64,000 bases of DNA, taken from Roseateles sp. XES5 (GTDB lineage Bacteria > Pseudomonadota > Alphaproteobacteria > Rhizobiales > Rhizobiaceae). This document shows positions 11,894-21,761 of this stretch, in pieces; positions within the stretch are counted from its first letter, which is position 1; each line of letters starts with the position of its first letter. The stretch covers positions 2,197,501 through 2,261,500 of the forward strand of contig NZ_CP084752.1 in assembly GCF_020535545.1 (NCBI RefSeq). Direction: 5' to 3'. The notes beneath the pieces are model-generated. The model was not told the DNA's origin. It did no database searches and saw only the letters and a program-made list of their open reading frames with translations. A program made the translations under genes and the position numbers.

Positions 11894-12895
11894 TTAGAGC
11901 GCAGCCTCGATCTTGGCGGCGGCTTCCGGCGACACCCACTTCGTCCAGATGTCCTTGTTCTCCGCCAGGAAGTGCTTGGCGCCATCCTCGCCGCTGGCCT
12001 GATTGTCGGTCATCCAGGCCATCAGCTGGCCGAGCGTCTGGTTGCTCCAGGAGCGCTTCGCCAGATAGTCCATGACCTCGGGGCCGGCCTTTTCGGAGAA
12101 GGGCTTGGCGACAAGCGTCACGATCGTATCGACCGGCCAGGCGCTGGGCTTCGGATCCGTGCAGTCCGCGATGGTCACGCAACGCTTCCATTCGGCCTGA
12201 TCATAGGGAACGCCAGCTTCGAGCTGCACCATTTCGTACTTGCCGAGGAGGGCGGTCGGCGCCCAGTAGTAGCCGACCCAGCCTTCCTTGCGCTCGTAGG
12301 CCTTGGCGATCGAGCCGTCGAGACCGGCGGCAGAGCCCGTGTCGATCAGGCTCCAGCCCGCCTTCTCCGCTTCGAACGCCTTGTAGAGCTGCGCGGTGAC
12401 GACGGTGCCGCCCCAGCCCTGCGGACCGTTATAGATCGCGCCCTTGCTTGGATCTTCCGGGTCCTTGATGAGGTCGGGATGCTTCAGAAGGTCAGGGATC
12501 GTCTTGATGTCCGGGTGGGCGTCAGCGAAGTATTTGGGGATCCACCAGCCCTGCACGCCGCCATCCGGCAGCGGCGAGCCGACCTTGATGATGCGGCCTT
12601 CGTCGGTGCCCTTCTTGACGACGTCGGGCAAGAGATCGATCCAGGCTTCCGGCGCGATATCCGGCTCGCCCTTCTCGGCCATGGAGGTAATGGTCGGCAC
12701 GGTGTCACCGATGGTGATCTCGGCGTTGCAGCCATAGCCTTCGTTGAGGATGATCTTGTCGAGGTTGGAGATCACCTCGGCGCTTTGCCAGTTCATGCTG
12801 GCGATGGTGATGTCGCCGCACTCGGCGGCCTGGGCCATCGCAGAGCCGGCGACGGTTCCCAGAAAGAGGCAGGTCGATGCAAGCAGTTTCTTCAT
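11894..12895 (-). CDS. betaine-type substrate-binding protein, ProX-like
   Basis: A 333-residue periplasmic protein. A signal peptide is evident (MKKLLASTCLFLGTVAGSAM, cleavage near AQAAEC). The mature part reads CGDITIASMNWQSAEV and carries several conserved Trp/Tyr residues (GWWIPKYF, GWVGYYWAP). Those fit the aromatic-box fold that binds quaternary ammonium groups in ProX/OpuAC/ChoX proteins. The start is supported by AGAGGGAA nine bases upstream. It is the first transporter gene after the proC-like gene. Choline, glycine betaine and proline betaine are all possible ligands; context favours the betaines. Confidence 0.88.
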   Translation of the reverse strand: MKKLLASTCLFLGTVAGSAMAQAAECGDITIASMNWQSAEVISNLDKIILNEGYGCNAEITIGDTVPTITSMAEKGEPDIAPEAWIDLLPDVVKKGTDEGRIIKVGSPLPDGGVQGWWIPKYFADAHPDIKTIPDLLKHPDLIKDPEDPSKGAIYNGPQGWGGTVVTAQLYKAFEAEKAGWSLIDTGSAAGLDGSIAKAYERKEGWVGYYWAPTALLGKYEMVQLEAGVPYDQAEWKRCVTIADCTDPKPSAWPVDTIVTLVAKPFSEKAGPEVMDYLAKRSWSNQTLGQLMAWMTDNQASGEDGAKHFLAENKDIWTKWVSPEAAAKIEAAL

Positions 12896-12927
12896 TATCG
12901 TTCCCTCTGCATGCGGCTTGGTTTTTT

Positions 12928-12954
12928 GGAGCGGGGCGCCGCGAAACCCGCTCC
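12928..12954. promoter_or_regulatory. stem-loop between proC-like and proX-like genes
   Basis: GGAGCGGG (12928-12935) and CCCGCTCC (12947-12954) form a perfect 8-bp stem. On the coding (minus) strand it is followed by an A-run rather than a T-run, so it is probably an mRNA-processing or stability element between the two genes. Confidence 0.45.
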
Positions 12955-12962
12955 TGACGGCG

Positions 12963-13763
12963 CTAGGAGGCTTCCCCCATGCGGACCGATTTCCTGAAGG
13001 CGGCGGCAAGCCCGCGTGTCACGGCGCTGCCGAACCCCGCGGACAGCATCTCCTCGATCGCGGCAGCCGTCGTGCCGCGATAGTCGAGGAAGGTCTGGAC
13101 CGTTTCTGTGGGACAGTCGTCGCGCTGTTCCAGCAGGCGACCGGTGCCGATGAGCACCGTGTTGACGGCCCGTTGGGCGACCTGGCGGTCGAGGCCGTGG
13201 GCGAGGGCATCCGCCATCATGGCTTCGGCAAGCAGGGCCGGAAAGGCGGGGCCGGATCCGGTAAGGCCGGTCAGGTAGTCGATTTCCGCCTCGGTCCGAA
13301 CCTCGTCCTGCACGCCGCAGGCGTTGAAGATCGCCCGGACGATAGCGCGGTCGGCATCGCTGACATCGTTTGTGGCAATCCAGGGCGTATAGGACTTGCG
13401 GACTTCCGCAGCCGCATTCGGCAGCGTGCGCACGACCCGGCGGGTTCGATGCCGTTCGCCAAGCGCTGCCAGGCGGATGCCGGCCATGACGGAGATGACG
13501 AGCTTGCCCTCGGCTTCGACCTTGAGGTCGACCCAATCGGCCGGGCGGACGGAGAGAACGATGACGTCCGAGCGGTCGGCGAGGGCCTGGTTGTCCGATG
13601 TCCAGAATGCGTCGGGGAAACGATCCGGGCGCGTGCTGCGGTAGGAAAGGGCGAGATCCTGAGGTTTTGCGATGCCGGCGGCGAGAACCGCATCGGCAAT
13701 GGCGGAGCCAAGCCACCCGGCGCCGCCGATCACGCCGATCCTCACATCCTTGCCTGTTTCCAC
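12963..13763 (-). CDS. pyrroline-5-carboxylate reductase-family protein
   Basis: A 266-residue NAD(P)-dependent reductase. The N-terminal dinucleotide fold begins VRIGVIGGAGWLGSA (about residues 6-20), and the C-terminal helical dimerisation domain carries the family block LTGLTGSGPAF. ProC proteins reduce pyrroline-5-carboxylate to proline. A second, pathway-specific copy in a proline-betaine locus could act on pyrroline or N-methyl-pyrroline intermediates, which I infer from position only. It begins 7 bp after the TetR stop codon and precedes proX, so it belongs to the same transcript. The housekeeping proC is expected elsewhere in the genome. Confidence 0.8.
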   Translation of the reverse strand: METGKDVRIGVIGGAGWLGSAIADAVLAAGIAKPQDLALSYRSTRPDRFPDAFWTSDNQALADRSDVIVLSVRPADWVDLKVEAEGKLVISVMAGIRLAALGERHRTRRVVRTLPNAAAEVRKSYTPWIATNDVSDADRAIVRAIFNACGVQDEVRTEAEIDYLTGLTGSGPAFPALLAEAMMADALAHGLDRQVAQRAVNTVLIGTGRLLEQRDDCPTETVQTFLDYRGTTAAAIEEMLSAGFGSAVTRGLAAAFRKSVRMGEAS

Positions 13764-13770
13764 CTTCGGC

Positions 13771-14400
13771 TCACTCCGGTTTGTATTGGTGCCTTGCGAA
13801 GAAGCGGTCGAGTTCGCGTTGGTGCGGAACCTGGCCGGTATAGATGGCGATGTATTCCGGTATGCGTTTCATGCGCAGGGCGAGGTTCTCCTGCGCCTGC
13901 ATGGAGATGTATCCGATCTGGACCAGGTAGGTCGTTCTTGCGCGAACGTCTGCCGGACCCACCTCATAGCCGAACCGCATGAACATGCGGCTGATCGCCT
14001 CCATGCGCGTCTGGTCGGCCTTCTGCACCTCCGCCAGCGTTTCCGGCGATTGCAGGGCCCAACTGCGCACGGCGAACTCGAATTGCGAGTCGAACAGCTC
14101 CTTGTTCAGCCAGCAGTCGAAGACGTTCAGCATCGCTTCGGCGAGCGATTCCGCGTAGGCCTCGGACTGCTTGACCAGGTTGCCGGTGTTCTTCTCCCGC
14201 CACCGCGAGATCAGGGCATCGAGCAATTCCTCCCGATCCTTGAAGAACCAGTAGAAGCTGGTCCGGGAAAGATTGAGCCGTTTTGCGAGCGGCATGATCT
14301 TCACCGAATCCACGCCGGATTCGAGCAGCGAGTCGTAGGCGGCTTGCAGCCACCCCTCGTGGGAGCCGCGCCAGCCGCTGTCGCTCGTCGTCTGTTCCAT
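13771..14400 (-). CDS. TetR-family regulator of the stachydrine genes
   Basis: A 209-residue TetR repressor. The N-terminal helix-turn-helix spans about residues 20-65 and includes KIMPLAKRLNLSRTSFYWFF, followed by a helical ligand-binding domain with aromatic residues (FYWFF, CWLN, SWAL). The gene is divergent from stcD over 145 bp that contain two near-identical operators. It is also the first gene of the tetR-proC-proXWV-oxidoreductase unit. It probably represses both directions until a betaine-derived ligand appears. Ligand identity is unknown. Confidence 0.85.
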   Translation of the reverse strand: MEQTTSDSGWRGSHEGWLQAAYDSLLESGVDSVKIMPLAKRLNLSRTSFYWFFKDREELLDALISRWREKNTGNLVKQSEAYAESLAEAMLNVFDCWLNKELFDSQFEFAVRSWALQSPETLAEVQKADQTRMEAISRMFMRFGYEVGPADVRARTTYLVQIGYISMQAQENLALRMKRIPEYIAIYTGQVPHQRELDRFFARHQYKPE

Positions 14401-14440
14401 GAATGTCTCCTAACAAATCCCGCCTGCGGTCGCAAGCAAA

Positions 14441-14500
14441 ATGTACACATGTGTCTATCTTTTGGTCTCGCATGTTTTGATCATTGACACATATGTACAT
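14441..14500. promoter_or_regulatory. twin TetR operators in the tetR/stcD divergent promoter
   Basis: Site A is ATGTACACATGTGTC (14441-14455). Site B is GACACATATGTACAT (14486-14500), whose reverse complement matches site A at 14 of 15 positions. Each half is itself nearly palindromic. A TTGACA hexamer at 14484-14489 overlaps site B, so binding there would block stcD transcription. Confidence 0.7.
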
Positions 14501-14545
14501 TCCCGCGTAGCGTTGCCCCAAATCCCTTAAACCGGAGCCCGGCGC

Positions 14546-16582
14546 ATGTCGAACGATCCCCTGCTGCAGCCCTACCAACTCAAGCATCTGACGCTGCGCA
14601 ACCGCATCATCGTCACCTCGCACGAGCCGGCCTATCCGGAAGACGGCATGCCGAAGGGCCGCTACCGGGCCTACACGGTGGAGCGTGCCCGGGGCGGGGT
14701 GGCGATGACGATGACGGCGGGTTCCGCCGCCGTCTCCAAGGACAGCCCGCCGGTTTTCAACAACCTGCTCGCCTATAAGGACGAGATCGTTCCGTGGATC
14801 CGGGAAATGACCGACGCCGTGCACGAGGAGGGGGCGGCGATCATGATCCAGCTTACCCATCTCGGCCGCCGCACGCGCTGGGACAAGGGCGACTGGTTGC
14901 CGGTCGTCGCGCCGTCGCATCATCGCGAGGCCGCGCACCGCGCCTTTCCCAAGAAGCTGGAAGACTGGGATATCGAACGCATCATCAAGGATTTTGCCGA
15001 TGCGGCCGAGCGCATGAAGGCTGGTGGCATGGATGGCGTCGAACTGGAAGCCTATGGCCACCTCATCGACCAGTTCACCTCGCCGCTCACAAACGAGCTC
15101 GATGGCCCCTATGGCGGCTCCCTCGACAATCGCCTGCGCTTCTGTTTCGACGTGTTCAGGGCGATGCGCGAGCGCGTCGGCAACGACTTCATCCTCGGCG
15201 TGCGCTACACGGCCGATGAATGTCTTCCCGGCGGGACCGGAAAGGCCGAAGGCCTGGAAATCTCCCGCCGTCTCAAGGAAAGCGGCCTGATCGACTATCT
15301 GAACGTCATCCGTGGCCATATCGATACGGACCCTGGCCTGACCGACGTCATTCCGATCCAGGGCATGGCGAGCGCGCCGCATCTGGATTTTGCCGGCGAC
15401 GTTCGCGCCGCGACGAAATTCCCGACCTTCCATGCGGCGAAGATCCAGGATGTCGCCACCGCCCGTCATGCCATCGCGACCGGCAAGGTCGACATGATCG
15501 GCATGACCCGCGCGCACATGACCGACCCGCATATCCTGCGCAAGATCATCGAAAAGCGCGAGGACGACATCCGCCCATGCGTCGGCGCGAACTACTGTCT
15601 CGACCGCATCTACCAGGGCGGCCTTGCCTTCTGCATCCACAACGCGGCGACCGGCCGCGAAGAAACGATGCCGCATACGATTGCGAAGGCGGATGTGCGC
15701 AAGAAGGTCGTGGTCGTGGGCGCCGGCCCGGCGGGACTTGAGGCGGCGCGGGTGTCGGCCGAGCGTGGCCATGAGGTTGTCGTCTTCGAGGCCGCGAACA
15801 ATCCCGGCGGCCAGATCCGCCTGACGGCACAAAGCGAGCGCCGCCGCGAAATGATCGGCATCATCGACTGGCGCATGAGCCAGTGCGAGAAGCTGGGTGT
15901 CGCCTTCCATTTCAACACCTGGGCGGATTCCGAGACGATCGGGGCGCAAAACCCCGATGTGGTGATCATCGCGACGGGCGGGCTACCGCATACCGACGTG
16001 CTGACGAAGGGCAACGAGCTGGTCGTCTCCTCCTGGGACATCATCTCCGGCGACGTGAAGCCCGGCACCAACGTGCTTGTCTATGACGATGCCGGCGATC
16101 ATGCCGGCCTGCAGGCGGCCGAATTCATCGCCAAGGCCGGCGGCAAGGTGGAGATCATGACGCCGGACCGCGCCTTCGCGCCCGAGGTCATGGCCATGAA
16201 CCTCGTGCCCTACATGCGATCGCTGCAGAAACTCGACACGACCTTCACCGTCACCTACCGCCTGGAGGCGGCGGAAAGAAGCGGCAACCAGCTCATCGCC
16301 CATGTCGGCAGCGACTATGGTGGGGTCTCCAGGCAGCGGACCGTCGATCAGATCGTCGTCAACCACGGGACAATTCCGCTGGACGATCTCTATTTCGAGC
16401 TGAAGCCCGGCTCGAAGAACCTCGGCGCGGTTTCCTATGATGAACTGCTTTCCGGCGCGCCGCAGACTGTCGAGCGCAACCCTGATGGCGCGTACCAGCT
16501 CTTCAGGATCGGCGACGCGGTTGCGGCCCGCAACACGCATGCCGCCATCTATGATGCGCTGCGCCTTGCAAAGGATCTCTGA
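14546..16582 (+). CDS. stcD: N-methylproline demethylase StcD
   Basis: A 678-residue flavoprotein that I recognise as StcD, the stachydrine-utilisation protein of Sinorhizobium meliloti annotated as probable N-methylproline demethylase. Residues 1-340 form the OYE-type FMN barrel (AHxPAYPEDGMPK-like start, GRRTRWDKGDW, DGVELEAYGH). The iron-sulfur region shows C345, C351 and C363; the fourth canonical position is A348. From residue 387 an FAD/NAD(P) domain begins VVVVGAGPAGLEAA. It would convert N-methylproline to proline plus formaldehyde with electrons going to EtfBA, encoded in the same operon. It is the first gene of stcD-cupin-etfB-etfA-adhC and starts behind the twin TetR operators. Confidence 0.9.
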   Translation: MSNDPLLQPYQLKHLTLRNRIIVTSHEPAYPEDGMPKGRYRAYTVERARGGVAMTMTAGSAAVSKDSPPVFNNLLAYKDEIVPWIREMTDAVHEEGAAIMIQLTHLGRRTRWDKGDWLPVVAPSHHREAAHRAFPKKLEDWDIERIIKDFADAAERMKAGGMDGVELEAYGHLIDQFTSPLTNELDGPYGGSLDNRLRFCFDVFRAMRERVGNDFILGVRYTADECLPGGTGKAEGLEISRRLKESGLIDYLNVIRGHIDTDPGLTDVIPIQGMASAPHLDFAGDVRAATKFPTFHAAKIQDVATARHAIATGKVDMIGMTRAHMTDPHILRKIIEKREDDIRPCVGANYCLDRIYQGGLAFCIHNAATGREETMPHTIAKADVRKKVVVVGAGPAGLEAARVSAERGHEVVVFEAANNPGGQIRLTAQSERRREMIGIIDWRMSQCEKLGVAFHFNTWADSETIGAQNPDVVIIATGGLPHTDVLTKGNELVVSSWDIISGDVKPGTNVLVYDDAGDHAGLQAAEFIAKAGGKVEIMTPDRAFAPEVMAMNLVPYMRSLQKLDTTFTVTYRLEAAERSGNQLIAHVGSDYGGVSRQRTVDQIVVNHGTIPLDDLYFELKPGSKNLGAVSYDELLSGAPQTVERNPDGAYQLFRIGDAVAARNTHAAIYDALRLAKDL

Positions 16583-16584
16583 CG

Positions 16585-17190
16585 ATGGTGCGAAGCGATG
16601 CCCTGCAGGGCTTCCTCGATGCCGCCTTCGTGGCGTTCGACCAGTGCGCGCAGGATTTGCGCGCACGCGGATCGATCACGCAGATTTTCGCCAACCTGGA
16701 AGCGCCCCGGCCGGCGCGTCCGGATATCGGCAAGCGCCTTCCGGTTTGCGCGCGCTATCTCGACGAAGCGCTTGCCGTAGAGACCGGCAAGGACGTGCTC
16801 GATGTGCTGATCGAACGGTTCAAGGCGCTGGAGCCCTCTCTTGAATGGAAGTCGCGCCCGACCCACGACGATACCGCGAGTGACAACTTCCCGACGAGCC
16901 ATGCGAACACCATGATCGTCGGCCCGGGCGGGTGCGAAGATCGCCGGGATGTATGGTTCGGCGCAACCCTGATGGCGCCGAACGTGCGCTATCCGGATCA
17001 CGATCACGCGCCCGAGGAGACCTATCTCGTACTGTCGGACGGCGCGTTTCTGCACGGCGATTCCGGCTGGTTTTCGCCCGGTATCGGTGGTTCCTTCTAC
17101 AATCCACCCGGCGTTCGCCACGCCATGCGCGCCGGCGACAGACCGCTTTTCGCCTTCTGGGCCTTGCTGCCGGATCAGCCGGAACATTGA
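16585..17190 (+). CDS. DddQ-like cupin, dimethylsulfoniopropionate lyase family
   Basis: A 201-residue single cupin domain. The first cupin motif reads Y136-x2-H139-x-H141-x3-E145-x-Y147 and the second supplies H179 in NPPGVRHA. The spacing H141/E145/Y147/H179 is the same as that of the metal ligands and catalytic tyrosine reported for the DMSP lyase DddQ (H125/E129/Y131/H163). Length also fits. It starts 2 bp after stcD, so it is co-translated with the N-demethylase. It could cleave DMSP or another onium osmolyte, or act on an intermediate of betaine breakdown. The sequence supports the fold and active-site residues; lyase activity on DMSP is an inference. Confidence 0.72.
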   Translation: MVRSDALQGFLDAAFVAFDQCAQDLRARGSITQIFANLEAPRPARPDIGKRLPVCARYLDEALAVETGKDVLDVLIERFKALEPSLEWKSRPTHDDTASDNFPTSHANTMIVGPGGCEDRRDVWFGATLMAPNVRYPDHDHAPEETYLVLSDGAFLHGDSGWFSPGIGGSFYNPPGVRHAMRAGDRPLFAFWALLPDQPEH

Positions 17191-17227
17191 TGAACAAAGG
17201 CCGGCAATGCCCGGCCGCGGGAGGAAA

Positions 17228-17989
17228 ATGACGATGAAGGTTTTGGTCCCTGTCAAACGCGTGGTCGACTACAACGTCAAGGTGCGCGTCAAGAGCGACG
17301 GCACCGGCGTGGACATCGCCAATGTGAAGATGTCGATGAACCCCTTTGACGAGATCGCCGTCGAAGAGGCCGTGCGCCTGAAGGAGAAGGGCGTGGTCAC
17401 CGAGGTGATCGCCGTGTCCTGCGGCGTGACCCAGTGCCAGGAAACCCTGCGCACCGCCATGGCCATCGGCGCCGACCGCGCCATCCTGGTGGAGACCCCC
17501 GCTGACCTCGAGCTGCAGCCCCTGGCCGTGGCCAAGCTGCTGAAGGCCCTGGTGGACAAGGAACAGCCCCAGCTGGTGATCCTGGGCAAGCAGGCCATCG
17601 ACGACGATTGCAACCAGACCGGCCAGATGCTGGCCGCCCTGGCCGGCCTGCCGCAAGGCACCTTCGCCTCCAAGGTCGAGATCGTGGACGGCAAGGCGAA
17701 CGTCACCCGCGAGGTGGACGGCGGCCTGGAAACCGTGGCCCTGAGCCTGCCGGCCGTGGTCACCACCGACCTGCGCCTGAACGAGCCGCGCTACGTCACC
17801 CTGCCCAACATCATGAAGGCCAAGAAGAAGCCGCTGGACAAGAAGGTGCCGGCCGATTTCGGCGTCGATACCGCCGCGCGCCTGAAGGTGCTGAAGACCG
17901 AGGAGCCGTCGGGCCGCAAGGCCGGCGTCAAGGTCAAGACGGTCGCCGAGCTGGTCGAAAAGCTCAAGACCGAAGCCGGCGTGCTTTGA
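17228..17989 (+). CDS. etfB: electron-transfer flavoprotein beta subunit (mosaic gene)
   Basis: A 253-residue EtfB that pairs with EtfA to carry electrons from dehydrogenases, here probably the N-demethylases, to the ubiquinone pool. The family landmarks [18 protein letters not shown] and the C-terminal signature region [20 protein letters not shown] are present. The gene is oddly built: up to about 17845 both the protein ([38 protein letters not shown]) and the codons look betaproteobacterial (20 of 22 leucines CTG by my count). The last 50 codons are rhizobial. The neighbouring etfA has only 9 CTG among 30 leucines. Start by GGAGG at about 17220-17224; ATG 17234 is an alternative. Confidence 0.9.
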   Translation: MTMKVLVPVKRVVDYNVKVRVKSDGTGVDIANVKMSMNPFDEIAVEEAVRLKEKGVVTEVIAVSCGVTQCQETLRTAMAIGADRAILVETPADLELQPLAVAKLLKALVDKEQPQLVILGKQAIDDDCNQTGQMLAALAGLPQGTFASKVEIVDGKANVTREVDGGLETVALSLPAVVTTDLRLNEPRYVTLPNIMKAKKKPLDKKVPADFGVDTAARLKVLKTEEPSGRKAGVKVKTVAELVEKLKTEAGVL

Positions 17990-18016
17990 TCCGGAAGATT
18001 TGAGGAGATTACGAAC

Positions 18017-18946
18017 ATGGCCATTCTTCTTCTGGCAGACCACGACAACGCTCACCTTTCCGACCAGACCGCCAAGGCGCTGACGGCAGCCAAGCAGATC
18101 GGCTCCGACGTGCATGTGCTCGTCGCCGGCGCGGGTGCGAAGGCCGCGGCCGAACAGGCCGCCAAGCTCTCGGGCGTCTCCAAGGTCCTGCTCGCCGACG
18201 ATGCAAGCCTTGCCAACAACCTCGCCGAACCGCTGGCGGCGCTCATCGTGTCGCTCGCCGGTTCCTATGACGCTATCGTCTCGGCTGCGACCTCGGTCGG
18301 CAAGAACGTTCTGCCGCGCGTTGCCGCGCTGCTCGACGTCGCGCAGGTCTCGGAGATCATCGAGGTCGTCTCGGCCGATACGTTCAAGCGTCCGATCTAT
18401 GCGGGCAATGCCATCCAGACGGTTCAGTCCACCGACGCCAAGAAGGTGATCACGGTGCGCACGGCGTCCTTCGCCGCAGCAGGCGAGGGCGGCAGCGCCC
18501 CGGTCGAGACCATCCCGGCTGCAGCGAACCCCGGCCTTTCCAGCCACGTCAAGGATGCACTCTCCTCGTCCGACCGTCCGGAACTGACGTCGGCGAAGAT
18601 CATCATCTCGGGCGGCCGCGCGCTCGGCTCTTCGGAAAAGTTCCAGGAAGTGATCCTTCCGGTCGCCGACAAGCTGGGTGCTGCCGTCGGCGCAAGCCGC
18701 GCCGCTGTCGATGCGGGTTATGCGCCGAACGACTGGCAGGTCGGCCAGACGGGCAAGGTGGTCGCACCGCAGCTCTACATCGCCTGCGGCATCTCGGGCG
18801 CGATCCAGCATCTTGCCGGCATGAAGGACAGCAAGGTCATCGTCGCCATCAACAAGGACGAGGAAGCCCCGATCTTCCAGGTCGCAGACTACGGCCTCGT
18901 CGGCGATCTCTTCGAGATCCTGCCGGAGCTCGAAAAGGCACTCTAG
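18017..18946 (+). CDS. etfA: electron-transfer flavoprotein alpha subunit
   Basis: A 309-residue EtfA. The N-terminal domain begins [10 protein letters not shown]. The C-terminal FAD-binding domain holds the family signature in [20 protein letters not shown] and [22 protein letters not shown]. It forms the FAD-containing heterodimer with EtfB and lies 27 bp after it with an AGGAG ribosome site. The codon pattern is the ordinary mixed rhizobial one throughout, unlike etfB. The stop codon TAG lies inside the edge of a RIME-type repeat that follows. In this operon it would re-oxidise StcD and possibly the other demethylase. Confidence 0.93.
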   Translation: MAILLLADHDNAHLSDQTAKALTAAKQIGSDVHVLVAGAGAKAAAEQAAKLSGVSKVLLADDASLANNLAEPLAALIVSLAGSYDAIVSAATSVGKNVLPRVAALLDVAQVSEIIEVVSADTFKRPIYAGNAIQTVQSTDAKKVITVRTASFAAAGEGGSAPVETIPAAANPGLSSHVKDALSSSDRPELTSAKIIISGGRALGSSEKFQEVILPVADKLGAAVGASRAAVDAGYAPNDWQVGQTGKVVAPQLYIACGISGAIQHLAGMKDSKVIVAINKDEEAPIFQVADYGLVGDLFEILPELEKAL

Positions 18947-19027
18947 AGTTTGTCAGGGAAAAGTGGGAACCGGTTTTCCCGAAAAGACAAACGAAAACAA
19001 AAGAATCTAGAGCATGTCATGCTCTAG
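18942..19027 (+). repeat. RIME-type intergenic repeat, short copy
   Basis: This element (CTAGAGTTTGTCAGGGAAAA, then a GGGAACCGGTTTTCCC palindrome, GACAAACGAAAACAAAAGAA, and a closing AGAGCATGTCATGCTCT hairpin) matches the reverse complement of 32951-33055 almost base for base over its first 75 positions. It lacks about 20 bp of the terminal hairpin present there. Form and sequence fit the Rhizobium-specific intergenic mosaic element. It overlaps the etfA stop codon. Confidence 0.85.
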
Positions 19028-19052
19028 GTTCCTGAAAAATAAGGATTCGATC

Positions 19053-20180
<1,128 letters not shown>

Positions 20181-20361
20181 GCGCCCATTGAAGCGCGCCT
20201 GCATTGCCATCCAGTCGTTGCGCCGCTGCGTCATGACGTATTGGCGGCGCGATGGATGGATGGTGTGCGCGCGTTTGAGGGAGACCTCGGCCTGATGGGC
20301 GACATTGCCCCCTGGAGGGCAGAGAACCCTGCTCAGCGGTTCGGGTTCTTCCGGCCGCAAT

Positions 20362-21711
20362 TCACTCGACAAGTCTCTGGGGATTTGGCTCTCGGTAAGC
20401 GAAGGCTTTCGGTAGGGCCGGCGGTTGGCGGTGGCCCTCCACCCAGCCGGCGACATGGCTGCGCAGGGAGAAGGCCATGATCAGGAATGTGTAGATGCCA
20501 AGCGACGTCGAGCGCCCCAGTTCGTTTTCGACCAGGTTTCCGAACATGAACATGTTGAGCAGCGCGAAGGCGAGCATCGTGATACGCGTGCGGATGCTGC
20601 CGATGGAAATCAACACCAGCAGGTAGAGCCCGAGGAATCCGGCGACGAAGAGCGTGAAGCCGATCACACCGGTTTCGATGAAGAGGGTGATATAGCCGTT
20701 GTGGAAGTTGTCGAGCTCCCAGGTATAGATGTCCTGAAACGCCGTCAGCCGTTCCGGCGTCCAGAAGCTGTCCATGCCGAAGCCGGCAAGGAAGCGGCCG
20801 CGCATATGCTCGAAGCCGAATTGCCACAGCTTCATGCGGCTGTTGGTGTCGATGGTCAGCCCCAAGACGCTCAGCTTGTCCCCGTCGGCTGAAAACGAGG
20901 CCAGCACGAGGAAAACGAGGGGAATGCAGAGGGCCACGCCGATCAAAAGCGATGCCCGCTGTGCGGTGCGCGGCAGGCGGGCAATCATCAGCGAGCCAAG
21001 GCCGATGCCGATCAGCAGCAACCCGCCCCGCGAGCCGGATTTGTACAGCGCGACAAGGCAGAGGACGACGACGGCGATGCGCAGGCACAGCGCCGCGGTC
21101 TGGCGCAGCGGCGTCGAGCGCAGGGCGAGTGGCAGGCCCGTGCCGAGCACGCTGGCATAGGCCGCATAGGCGGCGAGCCCGTTCTTCTGGCCTGCAATAC
21201 CGCGCCACTTGCCGGCGTGCTCCCAGGATTGGTCGACGCCGACCGAGGGCCAGAGAAACACCACCGCGACACAAACCGCGATATAGGTGGCGAGCGCGTA
21301 GAAAAGGATCGCCAGCGACCGTTCCAGCGGCAGCATGTTGGCGATGCTGAGCGAGGTCACCAGCGCGGTCAGCACCAGCAGGCTCTTGATATAGCTGCCC
21401 GGCAGTTGAGACCCCCAAAGCGCCGACGCGGCATAGAACAGGAAGAACAGCGCAAGCAGCGTCGTTTCGATGCCGACGGGAATGCGCAGGCCCGCGCGGA
21501 TATAGGCAAGGAGAGCGATGGCGAAGGCCAGCGTGATGAAGGCGAGATAGCGGGCCGGTTCCACCCAGGCCGGAACCGCCAGTTCGCTGCTCGGCACCGC
21601 CATGGACAGGAAACCCAGGAAATACAGCGCGAGGCTTGTCACCCTTTGAAGCATGGTTGCGACCGTGAGGCTTTCTGTTCGGGCGGGAACGGATGGCGAA
21701 CCGCCTGACAT
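20362..21711 (-). CDS. O-antigen ligase/polymerase-like membrane protein (ExoQ/Wzy type)
   Basis: A 449-residue polytopic protein with roughly ten or more hydrophobic segments and a long periplasmic loop in the C-terminal half containing the sequence around GFGMDSFWTPERLTAFQDIY. That layout and the loop's FGxG...H/N features (DNFHNGYITLFIETGVIG) are typical of the Wzy_C / O-antigen ligase family, including ExoQ. It would polymerise or ligate lipid-linked oligosaccharide in the inner membrane. It is divergent from a Wzz/ExoP-like gene across about 100 bp, so the pair probably serves one exopolysaccharide. The sugar repeat cannot be told. Confidence 0.75.
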   Translation of the reverse strand: MSGGSPSVPARTESLTVATMLQRVTSLALYFLGFLSMAVPSSELAVPAWVEPARYLAFITLAFAIALLAYIRAGLRIPVGIETTLLALFFLFYAASALWGSQLPGSYIKSLLVLTALVTSLSIANMLPLERSLAILFYALATYIAVCVAVVFLWPSVGVDQSWEHAGKWRGIAGQKNGLAAYAAYASVLGTGLPLALRSTPLRQTAALCLRIAVVVLCLVALYKSGSRGGLLLIGIGLGSLMIARLPRTAQRASLLIGVALCIPLVFLVLASFSADGDKLSVLGLTIDTNSRMKLWQFGFEHMRGRFLAGFGMDSFWTPERLTAFQDIYTWELDNFHNGYITLFIETGVIGFTLFVAGFLGLYLLVLISIGSIRTRITMLAFALLNMFMFGNLVENELGRSTSLGIYTFLIMAFSLRSHVAGWVEGHRQPPALPKAFAYREPNPQRLVE

Positions 21712-21761
21712 GAACTCTTAAGCATGTGCGTTAAGATTTGATGGACAAGTCCGTCCTAACT

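Noticed and set aside
20181-20361. Possible short gene between adhC and the polymerase gene
   Set aside because: The 180 bp have no frame with a ribosome site or family resemblance, and frames there are extensions of neighbouring shadows.
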